A stretch of 64,000 bases of DNA, from positions 62,001-126,000 of the forward strand of contig UQFO01000002.1 in the NCBI GenBank assembly GCA_900540275.1. Direction: 5' to 3'. Positions 35,599 through 44,540 of this stretch are shown here, in pieces. Below the pieces are notes generated by a model. That model was given only the letters and a program-made list of their open reading frames with translations, was not told the origin of the DNA and did not search any database. The stretch comes from an uncultured Oscillospiraceae bacterium (GTDB lineage: Bacteria; Bacillota; Clostridia; Oscillospirales; Acutalibacteraceae). Numbering within the stretch: position 1 is the stretch's first letter; the number at the start of each line of letters is the position of its first letter. The position numbers and the translations under genes were made by a program.

Positions 35599-38500
35599 TC
35601 AGTTTATGTAGCTTTCCAGTATTCCTTGGCATTTTGATTCCAGCTCGTACAAAGCTTGTTCTGCGGTGATTATTTGTTGTTCAAGCTTAAAAACTTCATC
35701 AACCACTTTTTTCTGCGATTTTGGGTCAGGCAGATCTATTCTTAGTTTCTTAATTCTGTCTATTGAGGCCCGTAAACTTCGAGTAAAGCCCCGAGAGGTT
35801 CCCGCTTTATTCAGGGCCCATGCCAGATAGCGGGGATGAATTTTTTCCTCATTCTTAACGCGTAGGACTCCACAATGATCGGTTGGATAAAATGGTTCAT
35901 TTTCTGGTATATAATTTACCTGCCAATCACCGTCGATACCCCATAACACAGATGGAACATGAAACTCAGTAATGAGCAATTTATCGATGTACCCAAATGG
36001 TCTGAACACATTAGCGCTATATACAGGAACTTTACCATTTGAGATAAACTCAGTTTCAACAACTCGTTTACCGATAGACACTTCAAATAGTGTTGAATCA
36101 TCCAACCGTACTCCACCAACAGTAATTATTTCTATATTATTAAAGAGCTTCTCAATTTTACTTTTGTATTCTTCAATACTCATGCGAATACGGCTATACT
36201 CTTCATCCACAGCTTCGCAGGCAGCAACAATTTCGCGTTGCACTTCATGTGGAGGATAAGGAATAGAAATCGTTTTAAAAAGTTCAGATGTGAATGCTTT
36301 GAATTTGCTACCTGTAGCTTGTTCCTGCAACTGTTGCACGATACTTTTTAGTGCATAAAACAAATATCCGCTTTCAATATTATCATTGGGATGAAGACCG
36401 TAGCATGATTGGTTAAAAGCCATCGGAATAGTCAACTGTGCCATTGCTCCCACAGTGCCACGCGCAGATATGATAATATCCATAGGTTGCAGTATGTTAG
36501 TGCTACTGTTTTCGTATCCAGCCTGGGTAATGCTCTTTTCTGCGCTGGAAACATAGCGGTTTGTATTACTGAAATCGGCTACACTCAACCATGGAATATC
36601 TCCGTTCCAGAAATCAGGACGCGATGTACTTGGCGTTCCTCCATTAATAACCGAGCAAAATTTTAGCAACTTTTCGAGCCGATATTTACTTTTTATTACA
36701 GAAGTTCGAGCCGCTGTTAGCGAAATTGTCTTTTTTAGGTCGGTTCCGTTTAAATCGACCATATCTATAAGGCGTAAGCGCGAAACAAACTCGGATTCCC
36801 CTACTGCAACTCCATTGAAATTGGCACGGATGATGGAATTGATTTTGCTCGTGTCTGTCAAATCAATTGGATTAAATAGCGGTGTGTTAATGCCGTTGAT
36901 GCCCTTTCGCCCAGTAATTGGCGCACCGTTTTCGTCAACTTGCGCTACACCTATATATTTTATGCCTTCATTGCCCTTTGCACTACTCCACTCGTAGCCG
37001 AGATACTTTTTAATCTCTGTGCCAGCCGGCGATTTGACCACGACCACATCCTGTGGATTAGTGTAAGCTAGGATAAAGTAATACAGTTTCTCCTGTTCAA
37101 TACTACGCACATACTCAATAAACCGCCTATTCAACTCAGCCAGCTTATAAGCTTCAGACAATTTTTTGAAAAACTGCTTTGTTTTCAAATTCCTTATTTC
37201 GCTTGTTTTATCGAACACAGTACGATACGCCTTGAAAGTGTCTGTATTCAACAATGCCTGATTTGGATTGTTTTGGAGAAAGGTTTTATAATCATATAAT
37301 TCGTAACCGAAGTATAAACAATAGGCTTCAAGTAAATCAAAATCACCAAAAACATCATCTTTCATAAAATCACCATTGAACCATGCTGAAACACGATTTT
37401 TATAGTGTTCTGAAATAGAAGGGTTTTCTGCTTTGCGACGTAGGAAAAGCGTAACCGTGTTTGTGCCGGTCTTCCCAAATGTACCGCTGCCAAATTCCGC
37501 TATTGCCACTATATCGAAGTATTGTAAAATAATCTCACGTGCTTTTGTATAAACTGCCCCGCCATTTGAAAGTATAGAAGATGGCAAAATTATCGCCGCC
37601 ACACCACCGGGAGCAAGCAATTGTTTTGCTCGTTCAACAAAAAACGCCTCAATAGAATTATTGGAATGAATGCTTTTTTTGTCGATTAAATCAGTGGTAT
37701 CAAATGACGCTCGCTCCTCATCAGAGAGCATTTCAAGGAAGCCCTTAACGCTGTATGGAGGATTGGAGATAAGCACATTGTATTTACCATTTTTTATTCC
37801 GTCATTTTGTGCTAGAGCATCAGCATAAACAATTCTAATTTCGTCCTGTCCATACATAAACGCTGAAACCTTGGCAACTTTTGAAAGCCGATACTCTTTT
37901 TCAATGCCGACAATCTGCTCGTAATATGAAGATAGCTGTTCTTCTTTCAGAAAAGATCGAATTTGCGTCGCATATTCGTTAAGGAAATGTCCAGCACCGC
38001 AAGCATAGTCCATCACAGCGAGAGGTTCCGGAGAACTTTCAATCATTTGCTGGAGCGGCAACGAAGATACAAGGAATTTAACAATTGGCATTGGCGTGAA
38101 AAATTGACCTTCACTCTGCTTTATACCTTGGTCTAAGAAACCCTCAAACAAATCACCAAGGAATTGATTCTGCTCCTCTGTTTTTAGTCGAATATCCTGT
38201 ATCATTTTTACGATTTCAAGCAAGATAGCAGAGTTCTGCATAAACAGATGCTCATTGTGAACATCAAGAAACGTAAAATCATTGTTTGTATAAAACTTAA
38301 GTTGTCTAAAATATTTGATTATCGTATCGCGTGTTGCATCAGGATCATTTTTGAATAGGTTAAAAGAATTTTTGATGTCGCTATCATCAATGTAGGTAAC
38401 CTCTTCATTAAGAAACTTTTGCATTCCATCACGGTAAAGCCGTAAAATACGGTCTAACAGACTAAAATAGTCATCAAAAGCTACGCCTTTCCAATAAAAG

Positions 38501-39375
38501 CGCAGTCCTTCCGGATTTTGCATTTCATCGACAATTTTGGCTAGAAAAAGGTTAACCAACTTGTCAAAAGCATTTTCACGTCCAGATACATTGTGCTGGC
38601 GCAGAATAGTGGCAAACTGGTGATATTTCTTCTGAATATCCTCGTGAGTAACTTCCAGTAAGTCTGCTGCTGTATGAGCTTTTTTACCTATTTCGTATGC
38701 ACTAACGCCCTCTTCAAAGATTCCCTGTAATTCAAATTCATGATGATATGTTGTAAACCACGCTTTATAAAGTGATTGGACATCTGTAGCCTTGGCAAAA
38801 GAAAGTGGTTCTTTCAAGGATTTCAAGTATTCGTCATTGTCGCGAAGGGCTATGATGTGATTGGTATATACAGCGTGTCCATCCTCAAATTCGGAAGAAT
38901 ATAAACATATAAACTGAGTACTTCTTATCTGTTGGGCATAGCTAAACAACTGTCCACCATAAAGAAGCATATTGTTCCATTCTTTATTAAATTCTTCTCC
39001 CCATGTTTTACATTCAATAATTAAATAAGCGTTATCATCATTATCCTTGACGAGAATATCAGCACGGCCTCCGCTTGCACCGCGACCCAACTGCCATTTC
39101 GGCTCAAGTTCAATGTGAGCAGGGTTATAGCCTTTGGAAAGCAGATGATGTATACATTCAAAAACGACAAAATTTTCGTTTGCTTTCATGTTGCAAGTCT
39201 GTCTCTCGTTTATCTTCATACCATCACTTTCGGGATAGATAAGCGTTTCAGTATTAAAATCAACGCGCAATTCAAAGGCACCTATTTGTTTAATATAAAT
39301 ACCTTTGCCTTTTCCAGATAAAGACGTAAATTCAAGCGCAGACAGGAGGTTTTTGAAGTTATCTTTGGTTATCAT
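35599..39375 (-). CDS. Single-chain restriction-modification-specificity enzyme (Type IIG / Type I-like)
   Basis: This 1258-residue fusion has, in order, an HsdR_N-type nuclease domain (GRADILV Asp106 ... IIECK Glu121/Lys123, a PD-(D/E)xK site), a helical linker, an N6-adenine methylase domain (motif I MDYACGAGHF near 455-464; motif IV SNPPY near 537-541), and two HsdS-type target recognition domains (about 920-1085, starting KLLKFCSVINGGTPSTSRPD, and 1090-1250). One protein could therefore methylate, cut and recognise DNA. I place the start at ATG 39375 (GGGAGAAG upstream). The DNA is AT-rich and probably horizontally acquired. Confidence 0.88.
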   Translation of the reverse strand: MITKDNFKNLLSALEFTSLSGKGKGIYIKQIGAFELRVDFNTETLIYPESDGMKINERQTCNMKANENFVVFECIHHLLSKGYNPAHIELEPKWQLGRGASGGRADILVKDNDDNAYLIIECKTWGEEFNKEWNNMLLYGGQLFSYAQQIRSTQFICLYSSEFEDGHAVYTNHIIALRDNDEYLKSLKEPLSFAKATDVQSLYKAWFTTYHHEFELQGIFEEGVSAYEIGKKAHTAADLLEVTHEDIQKKYHQFATILRQHNVSGRENAFDKLVNLFLAKIVDEMQNPEGLRFYWKGVAFDDYFSLLDRILRLYRDGMQKFLNEEVTYIDDSDIKNSFNLFKNDPDATRDTIIKYFRQLKFYTNNDFTFLDVHNEHLFMQNSAILLEIVKMIQDIRLKTEEQNQFLGDLFEGFLDQGIKQSEGQFFTPMPIVKFLVSSLPLQQMIESSPEPLAVMDYACGAGHFLNEYATQIRSFLKEEQLSSYYEQIVGIEKEYRLSKVAKVSAFMYGQDEIRIVYADALAQNDGIKNGKYNVLISNPPYSVKGFLEMLSDEERASFDTTDLIDKKSIHSNNSIEAFFVERAKQLLAPGGVAAIILPSSILSNGGAVYTKAREIILQYFDIVAIAEFGSGTFGKTGTNTVTLFLRRKAENPSISEHYKNRVSAWFNGDFMKDDVFGDFDLLEAYCLYFGYELYDYKTFLQNNPNQALLNTDTFKAYRTVFDKTSEIRNLKTKQFFKKLSEAYKLAELNRRFIEYVRSIEQEKLYYFILAYTNPQDVVVVKSPAGTEIKKYLGYEWSSAKGNEGIKYIGVAQVDENGAPITGRKGINGINTPLFNPIDLTDTSKINSIIRANFNGVAVGESEFVSRLRLIDMVDLNGTDLKKTISLTAARTSVIKSKYRLEKLLKFCSVINGGTPSTSRPDFWNGDIPWLSVADFSNTNRYVSSAEKSITQAGYENSSTNILQPMDIIISARGTVGAMAQLTIPMAFNQSCYGLHPNDNIESGYLFYALKSIVQQLQEQATGSKFKAFTSELFKTISIPYPPHEVQREIVAACEAVDEEYSRIRMSIEEYKSKIEKLFNNIEIITVGGVRLDDSTLFEVSIGKRVVETEFISNGKVPVYSANVFRPFGYIDKLLITEFHVPSVLWGIDGDWQVNYIPENEPFYPTDHCGVLRVKNEEKIHPRYLAWALNKAGTSRGFTRSLRASIDRIKKLRIDLPDPKSQKKVVDEVFKLEQQIITAEQALYELESKCQGILESYIN

Positions 39376-39395
39376 AAATGGTCTTCTCCCAATAG

Positions 39396-39611
39396 TTATA
39401 CTCTGATGCATTCAAGTGCATCTAATACTTTTTCTGATACTTTCTGTTGGGCAGCATAGTCCTTAATCCGTAGCATGGCAAGGCAGCTCGGATTAGCCTT
39501 GTTGTTCTCCCAACGATTTAGCGTTGCAAAACTTACACTTAAGTCACGTGCAAGTGTTTCCTGTGATATATTAAGGTTTTGTCGAATTGCTTTCAAAATC
39601 TTCTTCCACAT
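39396..39611 (-). CDS. XRE-type helix-turn-helix protein
   Basis: The core KAIRQNLNISQETLARDLSV-S-FATLNRWENNKANPS is a complete HTH of the XRE type, followed by a short helical tail ending ALECIRV. Start choice is ATG 39611, giving 71 residues; TTG 39596 behind GGAAGAAG is also possible. It overlaps the next HTH gene upstream by 41 bases in another frame and lies 20 bases upstream of the restriction enzyme start. A control-protein role for the restriction gene is inference from position. Confidence 0.75.
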   Translation of the reverse strand: MWKKILKAIRQNLNISQETLARDLSVSFATLNRWENNKANPSCLAMLRIKDYAAQQKVSEKVLDALECIRV

Positions 39612-39819
39612 ACTCCAAAATATCGGAAAGCCCACAATCCAGCGCCTTGCAGATGCGCTCCAATACACCGTAGTCGATTTTTCGGACTCGGTCATGGTAC
39701 ATGGCGTTGATGGTCGTCTTGGATACCCCTGTCATGCGGGACAGTTCCGCCATTTTAATGCGTTTTTCACCCAGCAAAGTGGATAATCTACAATGAATAG
39801 CCAAATTTCGCACCTCCAT
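39571..39819 (-). CDS. Cro/CI-type helix-turn-helix regulator
   Basis: This 82-residue protein starts MEVRNLAIHCRLSTLLGEKR and contains IKMAELSRMTGVSKTTINAM and LERICKALDCGLSDILEYV, the typical compact Cro/CI (YozG-like) repressor. It is the promoter-proximal gene of the minus-strand operon with the second HTH gene and the restriction enzyme, and it is divergent from 39980. Its 3' end overlaps the next gene in another frame, which couples the two regulators. Confidence 0.82.
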   Translation of the reverse strand: MEVRNLAIHCRLSTLLGEKRIKMAELSRMTGVSKTTINAMYHDRVRKIDYGVLERICKALDCGLSDILEYVEEDFESNSTKP

Positions 39820-39979
39820 TTTTCTTAGTATAACATTTTATAAGTCCTTTTGGCAAGTCAAATGATAAAAAAGGCTTTACAGGTGATACAAACGCCCTTG
39901 ACTGAGTTATCTGTATATGGTATTATAGTCTTGCTAAGAAGTTTAATATACCACTTATAGAAACCAAAAGGAGGAGTAT

Positions 39980-40288
39980 ATGTATTCCGTTTTTCCATAT
40001 TTGGACAACTTATACCTTGGAAACCTGAACCCGAATGAGAACCTGAATCCATCAGATCCGAAATTTTGTGAGCTTCAAAAACAGGCGTGTGAACTGGAAG
40101 ATCAAATCGAAAGCAAGCTATACTATTTAGATAAGGATCTGTTTCACGCTATGTTACATACACGCGGTAGCGCATCTGCGATGGAGGTTCGGGAGGCTTT
40201 TGCCGTGGGTTACCAAATCGCCACAAACTTATTGCTGGAGGCGCTTGGATTTTGCAAGCATGATGAGGAGGGCGGTGAAACAAATTGA
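39980..40288 (+). CDS. DUF6809-like small protein
   Basis: The 102-residue product has YLDNLYLGNLNPNENLNPSD near the start and EVREAFAVGYQIATNLLLEAL at the end. This pattern (NxxPxE followed by a helical body and an FxxGF/Y-type end) resembles DUF6809 proteins, which are common in Clostridia mobile elements and have no known role. AAAGGAGGAG lies before the ATG. Its stop overlaps the next start by 4 bases. Confidence 0.65.
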   Translation: MYSVFPYLDNLYLGNLNPNENLNPSDPKFCELQKQACELEDQIESKLYYLDKDLFHAMLHTRGSASAMEVREAFAVGYQIATNLLLEALGFCKHDEEGGETN

Positions 40289-40602
40289 AACTGGAAGCGT
40301 TGCTGAAAGAACATATTACAGATATGTCCACCTCGTTTACGGAGCATTTATACGCTGCGTTTTCAGAAGCCCAATTCGATCTTTGTATGCGTAATAAGGA
40401 GCGTAATGCAGAATATCAGCGCAAGGAAAAACAGTACATCCAGGTCTTTGATGAAATCCGGAACCGGCTTGGTAAAAACCGCAAGCTAATGCTCAAGCTG
40501 GAACGCCTGCAAAATGAAATAAACTCCATGGACTGCGACTTTATCTATTTTCAGGGTTTTATCGATTGCGTTACGCTGCTCAAATTGATTCGGTTGATAT
40601 AG
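40285..40602 (+). CDS. Second DUF6809-like helical protein
   Basis: This 105-residue protein is mostly helical with a charged middle (MRNKERNAEYQRKEKQYIQ) and an end, CDFIYFQGFIDCVTLLKLI, that resembles the end of the preceding gene and of DUF6809 proteins. It starts at TTG 40285 with GGAGGGCGG upstream, overlapping the previous stop, so both are made together. Function is unknown. Confidence 0.6.
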   Translation: MKLEALLKEHITDMSTSFTEHLYAAFSEAQFDLCMRNKERNAEYQRKEKQYIQVFDEIRNRLGKNRKLMLKLERLQNEINSMDCDFIYFQGFIDCVTLLKLIRLI

Positions 40603-40619
40603 CAGCGTGGGAGGTAAAT

Positions 40620-41246
40620 ATGGAAATGAAAGTGAAAAGAATCACCAGCCTGTTTTTCTTGTTTTGCGGGTTACTGCTCTTACCGGCATGTACTATCAAA
40701 GAAACATCAAGCTCCGTCTCTGAAGAGTTATCCAGAGTGCAATCACTAGATAACAGGCCAGTCGAAACACCAGCAAGTACACCTACTGAACCAACATCAG
40801 GACTTTCCGCCGCTGTGGATACAGTGATAAGTGTACCTGGGGAGTCATTAAATACCTCCCATATCACAGAAAGCTCCTTAAAAGTATCAGAAAATGAAAT
40901 AAGTTCCTCTTCTGAAAAAGCGGTTCCTTCTCCCTCAGAAAAAGAGCCTCAACCGGAAACGCCCGCTCCCGAGTTTCCTGATACACCTCCGCCGGTATCT
41001 TCTGACGCCCCGAGCGTTGAGGCGATGGAAAGCGCATACCTTAATGATTTATTGTCGGGAGTCAACTCACATAGAAGCAATCCACTGAATATGGATGCTG
41101 ATTTATCGGCGGCGGCACAGGCGCACGCGAAGGAAATGGCACAGACGAAACGCTTGTACCATTCCTGCTCCGGTGTGGAGTCTGTGGGGAAAGGGGCCTT
41201 CGAGGATGGGGTGAAAGAGGGATCGCTATTAGAATGTATAGGATGA
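40620..41246 (+). pseudogene. Truncated CAP-domain lipoprotein
   Basis: From ATG 40620 (GGGAGG five bases upstream) there is a lipoprotein signal peptide with lipobox LLPAC, a long Ser/Pro/Glu-rich linker (residues 30-135), and the first third of a CAP (SCP/PR-1) domain: MESAYLNDLLSGVNSHRSNP, DLSAAAQAHAKEMAQTKRLY. A normal CAP domain continues about 70 residues with further His/Glu motifs. Here the reading ends 16 bases into the right direct repeat, so the 3' end was cut off by the event that placed the repeat. It may still be expressed as a short secreted protein. Confidence 0.75.
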
Positions 41247-41573
41247 ATAGAGAACAGAAAAACGTGGTGCCGATGTCACCACGAATTTGTAACCATTTCG
41301 GTGGAAAGCTGAAAATTTAACAATGAATGGCAAGAGAAAAGCTGCACAAACCCAGTGTTTGTGCGGATTTTTGGCGGAGACGGTGGGAGTCTACCCGCGG
41401 GCTAAAAAACATGCCACTGGCATGTTTTTCCCGGCCTGCGGACCGTCGTCCTGTTCTCATCTCCACCTTTCGACTGCAAAACAAAGAACACCAACCTCCG
41501 GCTGGTGTTCTTTGTTTTGGCGGAAGCGGTGGGATTCGAACCCACGAGCCCGTGAGGGCTACCTGATTTCGAG
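41231..41573 (+). repeat. Right ~340-bp direct repeat overlapping tRNA-Ser(CGA)
   Basis: This block matches 34634-34977 with scattered mismatches (offset 6596-6597 bases), including the hairpins and the degenerate tRNA-like end at 41372-41402. The match ends in the anticodon loop of the intact tRNA gene. The two blocks enclose a 6.6-kb island without any integrase gene. Confidence 0.85.
41478..41517 (-). terminator. Terminator of tRNA-Ser(CGA)
   Basis: ACAAAGAACACCA and TGGTGTTCTTTGT form a perfect 13-bp stem directly after the tRNA 3' end on the minus strand. Confidence 0.75.
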
Positions 41574-41606
41574 TCAGGCCCGTTATGACCACTTCGATAC
41601 GCTTCC
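41518..41606 (-). tRNA. tRNA-Ser(CGA)
   Basis: On the minus strand GGAAGCG pairs with CGCTTCC, followed by discriminator G and encoded CCA (41518-41520 on the plus strand as TGG). The anticodon loop CTCGAAA between CCTGA and TCAGG gives anticodon CGA. A long variable arm (GCCCTCACGGGC) confirms a serine tRNA. It is the integration target of the island to its left. Confidence 0.95.
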
Positions 41607-41889
41607 ATATAATAAATATTCAGTTTTGGCGGCAAATCACATTATTTCGAGTGCTGAACTTTCGTCCCCTCGGACAGCTCTCCATTTATGCCAACTTAGA
41701 AAAACAGCAACCAGCAAATTTGTTGCGGCATTACCGCCCGCTTCTTACAGAAGCAGTATTTATTTTACTTTTTCTTCTGAAAAAAGTCAAGTGTATAAAA
41801 ATTTTATGACGAAAATTATTACTAAATTTTGAAATACCCTGCGAAAAGACTTCTTTATACTTTCGCCGGATTTCGCTTCGTGAAATGTC
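41607..41889. other. Gene-free interval
   Basis: I see no supported gene in this stretch between the tRNA and the spore promoter. The sequence is AT-rich without an obvious repeat. Confidence 0.4.
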
Positions 41890-41916
41890 ACACCCTGTTT
41901 TTGTCGGCATAGTATA
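41890..41916 (+). promoter_or_regulatory. Sigma-K-like promoter for the cwlJ/gerQ-type pair
   Basis: AC at 41890-41891, a 16-base spacer and CATAGTATA at 41908-41916 fit the sigma-K consensus AC-N16-CATAnnnTA. It lies 43 bases before the hydrolase start, and both genes downstream are spore-type genes. Confidence 0.5.
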
Positions 41917-41959
41917 AAAAAGCAGAGTAATATATCAACCCCAAAGGCAGGTGATATTT

Positions 41960-42406
41960 ATGGCGATGGATACAAGAGAGCTTTTCGCACGGCTGCTTCA
42001 ATGCGAAGCTGGAGGCGAAGGACCGGAAGGGATTGCTTCAGTTGCTACAGTCGTTATGAATCGGGCGACCGTCCCATATGGCGAATTTTTCAGGATTAGC
42101 CAAGGGGGAGATGTCAGAAACATTATTGAACAAATGGGACAGTTCGTTTGTATGCGCACTTCGGTCGGAGGACAATATAATCCTCAGAATGTATACAATA
42201 TTTCCCCGGAACCGCTCACTTATCAGATTGCTGACTGGGCGCTTGCCGGAAATACATTTTCAGCAGTCGGAAACTCACTGTTTTTCTTCAATCCATTCAG
42301 CGATACCTGCCCGCGCTTTTTTCCCGCAAACGGAATCGGTATTATTTACAATAGGATAGGAGACCACTGCTTCTATGCGCCTACCGAAAAATACGCTGAC
42401 ACATAA
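41960..42406 (+). CDS. CwlJ/SleB-type spore cortex cell wall hydrolase
   Basis: The 148-residue protein is a Hydrolase_2 (PF07486) domain: LFARLLQCEAGGEGPEGIAS with the catalytic Glu in CEAGGEG, VATVVMNRAT, and the C-terminal ALAGNTFSAVGNSLFFFNP. Like CwlJ it has no signal peptide or peptidoglycan-binding domain. CwlJ-type enzymes degrade spore cortex during germination. The next gene is GerQ-like, and CwlJ needs GerQ in Bacillus spores, so the pair makes sense. The start is ATG 41960 with AGGTGAT upstream. Confidence 0.88.
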   Translation: MAMDTRELFARLLQCEAGGEGPEGIASVATVVMNRATVPYGEFFRISQGGDVRNIIEQMGQFVCMRTSVGGQYNPQNVYNISPEPLTYQIADWALAGNTFSAVGNSLFFFNPFSDTCPRFFPANGIGIIYNRIGDHCFYAPTEKYADT

Positions 42407-42447
42407 TAATCGATAACTGGCCCAATACATTTTTAGGAGGTAACATT

Positions 42448-43137
42448 ATGGATAACAATCAGCTCGATCTTGGAAGAATATATGGTTTGACAGGCTGTCC
42501 GGAAGGCGGGTGCGTATATACGGGAGAGATAATTCCCAATATACCGTCACTTGAACAAATCGCCGCCGTAAACTATGCCCAGCAGTACCTCAGCCCCCGG
42601 TATGCTACGCCAGAGCTGCAGCAGGGTGTCGCGGAGCTTGAGCAAACACTCGAAGCCGCACGCCAGCAGGCGGCGCGGCAGCAAGCTGCGCGGGAACAGG
42701 CAAGCATCAGCGGAGCGGCCCCGCCATTGGCTGGTATGAATTCAACAGGCATGGGCACCACATCGCAGCCTGCGGGTACCGGTATGATGCCGGGAATGAC
42801 GCCCGCAATGATTTCAAACGATGCGGCAAACGCGGCTGCCGGAATGGCTCCGGCGGGTATGCAGGCCGCCACAAACGACTTGGCGCCTATTACTGAGTAT
42901 AACCAGCCGTTCCCAATCACAGCGGAAAGCATACAGTACCTCAACGGTTTCCTGCGTACACAAATCGGCAGAAGGGTGGAAATCCAGATGCTCGTAGGGA
43001 CAGACAATCTGGTCACAAAGGAAGGCTATCTTCTCGGTGTCGGCGCAAATTATATCCTTATTAACGAGATTGGCACGTCCGATATAACCACCTGTGATTT
43101 TTACAACATCAAATTTGTCCGGTTCTTTTATGAATAA
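42448..43137 (+). CDS. GerQ-like spore coat protein
   Basis: The 229-residue protein has a low-complexity middle rich in Gln/Ala (ARQQAARQQAAREQAS) and in Met/Gly/Pro (GTGMMPGMTPAM), and a C-terminal conserved domain (about 160-229; SIQYLNGFLRTQIGRRVEIQ, EGYLLGVGANYILINEIG). The C-terminal part resembles GerQ (YwdL), a coat protein cross-linked during spore maturation and required by CwlJ. It follows the CwlJ-type gene by 41 bases in one probable operon. The Gln-rich middle could serve as transglutaminase substrate, which is inference. Confidence 0.78.
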   Translation: MDNNQLDLGRIYGLTGCPEGGCVYTGEIIPNIPSLEQIAAVNYAQQYLSPRYATPELQQGVAELEQTLEAARQQAARQQAAREQASISGAAPPLAGMNSTGMGTTSQPAGTGMMPGMTPAMISNDAANAAAGMAPAGMQAATNDLAPITEYNQPFPITAESIQYLNGFLRTQIGRRVEIQMLVGTDNLVTKEGYLLGVGANYILINEIGTSDITTCDFYNIKFVRFFYE

Positions 43138-43140
43138 GAG

Positions 43141-44241
43141 CTAGCCCCATAAGATTTTTGCGGTCAAAGTGTTGGAAAGAAGAAATCCTTCCTTTGTAAA
43201 ATGTAAGCCGTCTTTCCTTCGGATGAGCAGGCCGCTTTTTTCAAAACGCATGGCATTCCTGATATATTTTTCAGGAAAAGCCATTTGAAAACGTTCCTCA
43301 TACGCGCGGAATTGAATGCCTTCACAAAGGCGCAGGGCAAGCATGATATATTCTTCCGGCGTTCCGCCCGAACCATCCTCTTTCGTTTTGCCTTCGTAAA
43401 AATCAGAAAAACTGCGCGGCGTATAAAACCGTTTGCCATTTAAAAACGAGTGCGCAGCCGGCCCGATGCCCAGATATTCCTCACAGCGCCAATATTTCAG
43501 GTTATGCCGGCTTTCTTTTCCTGGTTTTGAAAAGTTCGATATCTCATACTGCCGGTATCCCAGTGCCTCAAGAGAGTCACACATAGTAAGGTATAGCTCG
43601 CTCTGCTTGTCGTCGTCAGGCAGGGCGAGTTCTGTTTTTCTTTTTTCATAAACGGTTCCGGGCTCTATTTTAAGAAGATAGGCGGAAATATGTTCCGCCT
43701 GAATGTGCGCGCAAAAATCAATTGATTTTTGCAGGCTTTCTTTTGTCTGTTTTGAAACACCGACCATCAAATCGAGGGAAATATTATATATTCCCGCCTT
43801 ACGGATTTGGTCTGCGGTTTCGGCTGCGTCCTGCGCGCTGTGCTTTCGGCCGAGCACGTTAAGCTCTTCCTCCACAGCGGATTGCAGTCCGATGGAAACA
43901 CGGTTCAGCCCGTGTTTTTTTAATTCGGGAAAATCAAGCCGAAGACCGGAAGAGGGATTTAGCTCCATCGTAACTTCAGCGTTATTCATAGAATAGGCGC
44001 TTGCTGCGGTATCCAGAATTCTAATCAGGCGGTTCGTACCCAATAGGCTGGGCGTTCCACCGCCCAGATATAGCGTATCCGCCTGCCTCTTATTATTTTT
44101 CGCAGCCAGTTCGATTCTCTGGCAGAGCGCATCGGTATACCGGTCGGCTTCTGTCTCTGTAAAATGTATGGAAAAGAAATCGCAGTACGGGCATTTTCCG
44201 TTACAGTAGGGGATATGAAGATATAATCCAATCGGCCGCAT
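43141..44241 (-). CDS. hemW: Radical SAM heme chaperone HemW
   Basis: The 366-residue protein has the HemW signature: IGLYLHIPYCNGKCPYCDF (C-x3-C-x2-C plus a fourth Cys), TLYLGGGTPSLLG, GLNRVSIGLQSAVEEELNVL and YQYEISNFSKPGKESRHNL-type motifs, plus the HemN C-terminal domain. HemW inserts heme into target proteins and is often misnamed coproporphyrinogen oxidase. ATG 44241 is preferred over the GTG four codons earlier because GAGGTGG stands nine bases ahead. It ends four bases from the gerQ-type stop (convergent). Confidence 0.92.
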   Translation of the reverse strand: MRPIGLYLHIPYCNGKCPYCDFFSIHFTETEADRYTDALCQRIELAAKNNKRQADTLYLGGGTPSLLGTNRLIRILDTAASAYSMNNAEVTMELNPSSGLRLDFPELKKHGLNRVSIGLQSAVEEELNVLGRKHSAQDAAETADQIRKAGIYNISLDLMVGVSKQTKESLQKSIDFCAHIQAEHISAYLLKIEPGTVYEKRKTELALPDDDKQSELYLTMCDSLEALGYRQYEISNFSKPGKESRHNLKYWRCEEYLGIGPAAHSFLNGKRFYTPRSFSDFYEGKTKEDGSGGTPEEYIMLALRLCEGIQFRAYEERFQMAFPEKYIRNAMRFEKSGLLIRRKDGLHFTKEGFLLSNTLTAKILWG

Positions 44242-44458
44242 AATTAAATCCACCTCGCCATAAAATAAAGGAATACAAAGGCGAAGGAGCAGAAACGTTT
44301 CTGTTTCTGCTCCTTCAATTTGGAAGGTATATGAAAAAAAGGAAAAAGCAATAGAATATCTTTGGCAACAATATTAAGGATAGTGTTTTTTTAATAAAAT
44401 GTCAATACCTTGCAGAACCCTATAATTTACATAATTTTTACAATCGTGTTTTCTTCGA

Positions 44459-44488
44459 TTGACAAAGACGTGCCAGAAATAGTAAAAT
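44459..44488 (+). promoter_or_regulatory. Sigma-A type promoter for prfC
   Basis: TTGACA at 44459-44464 and TAAAAT at 44483-44488 have an 18-base spacer, 52 bases upstream of the start. Confidence 0.5.
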
Positions 44489-44540
44489 TAAAAATCAGAG
44501 TGTAATAAATTAACAATTTTTTTGGGTTGGAGGAATTGCT

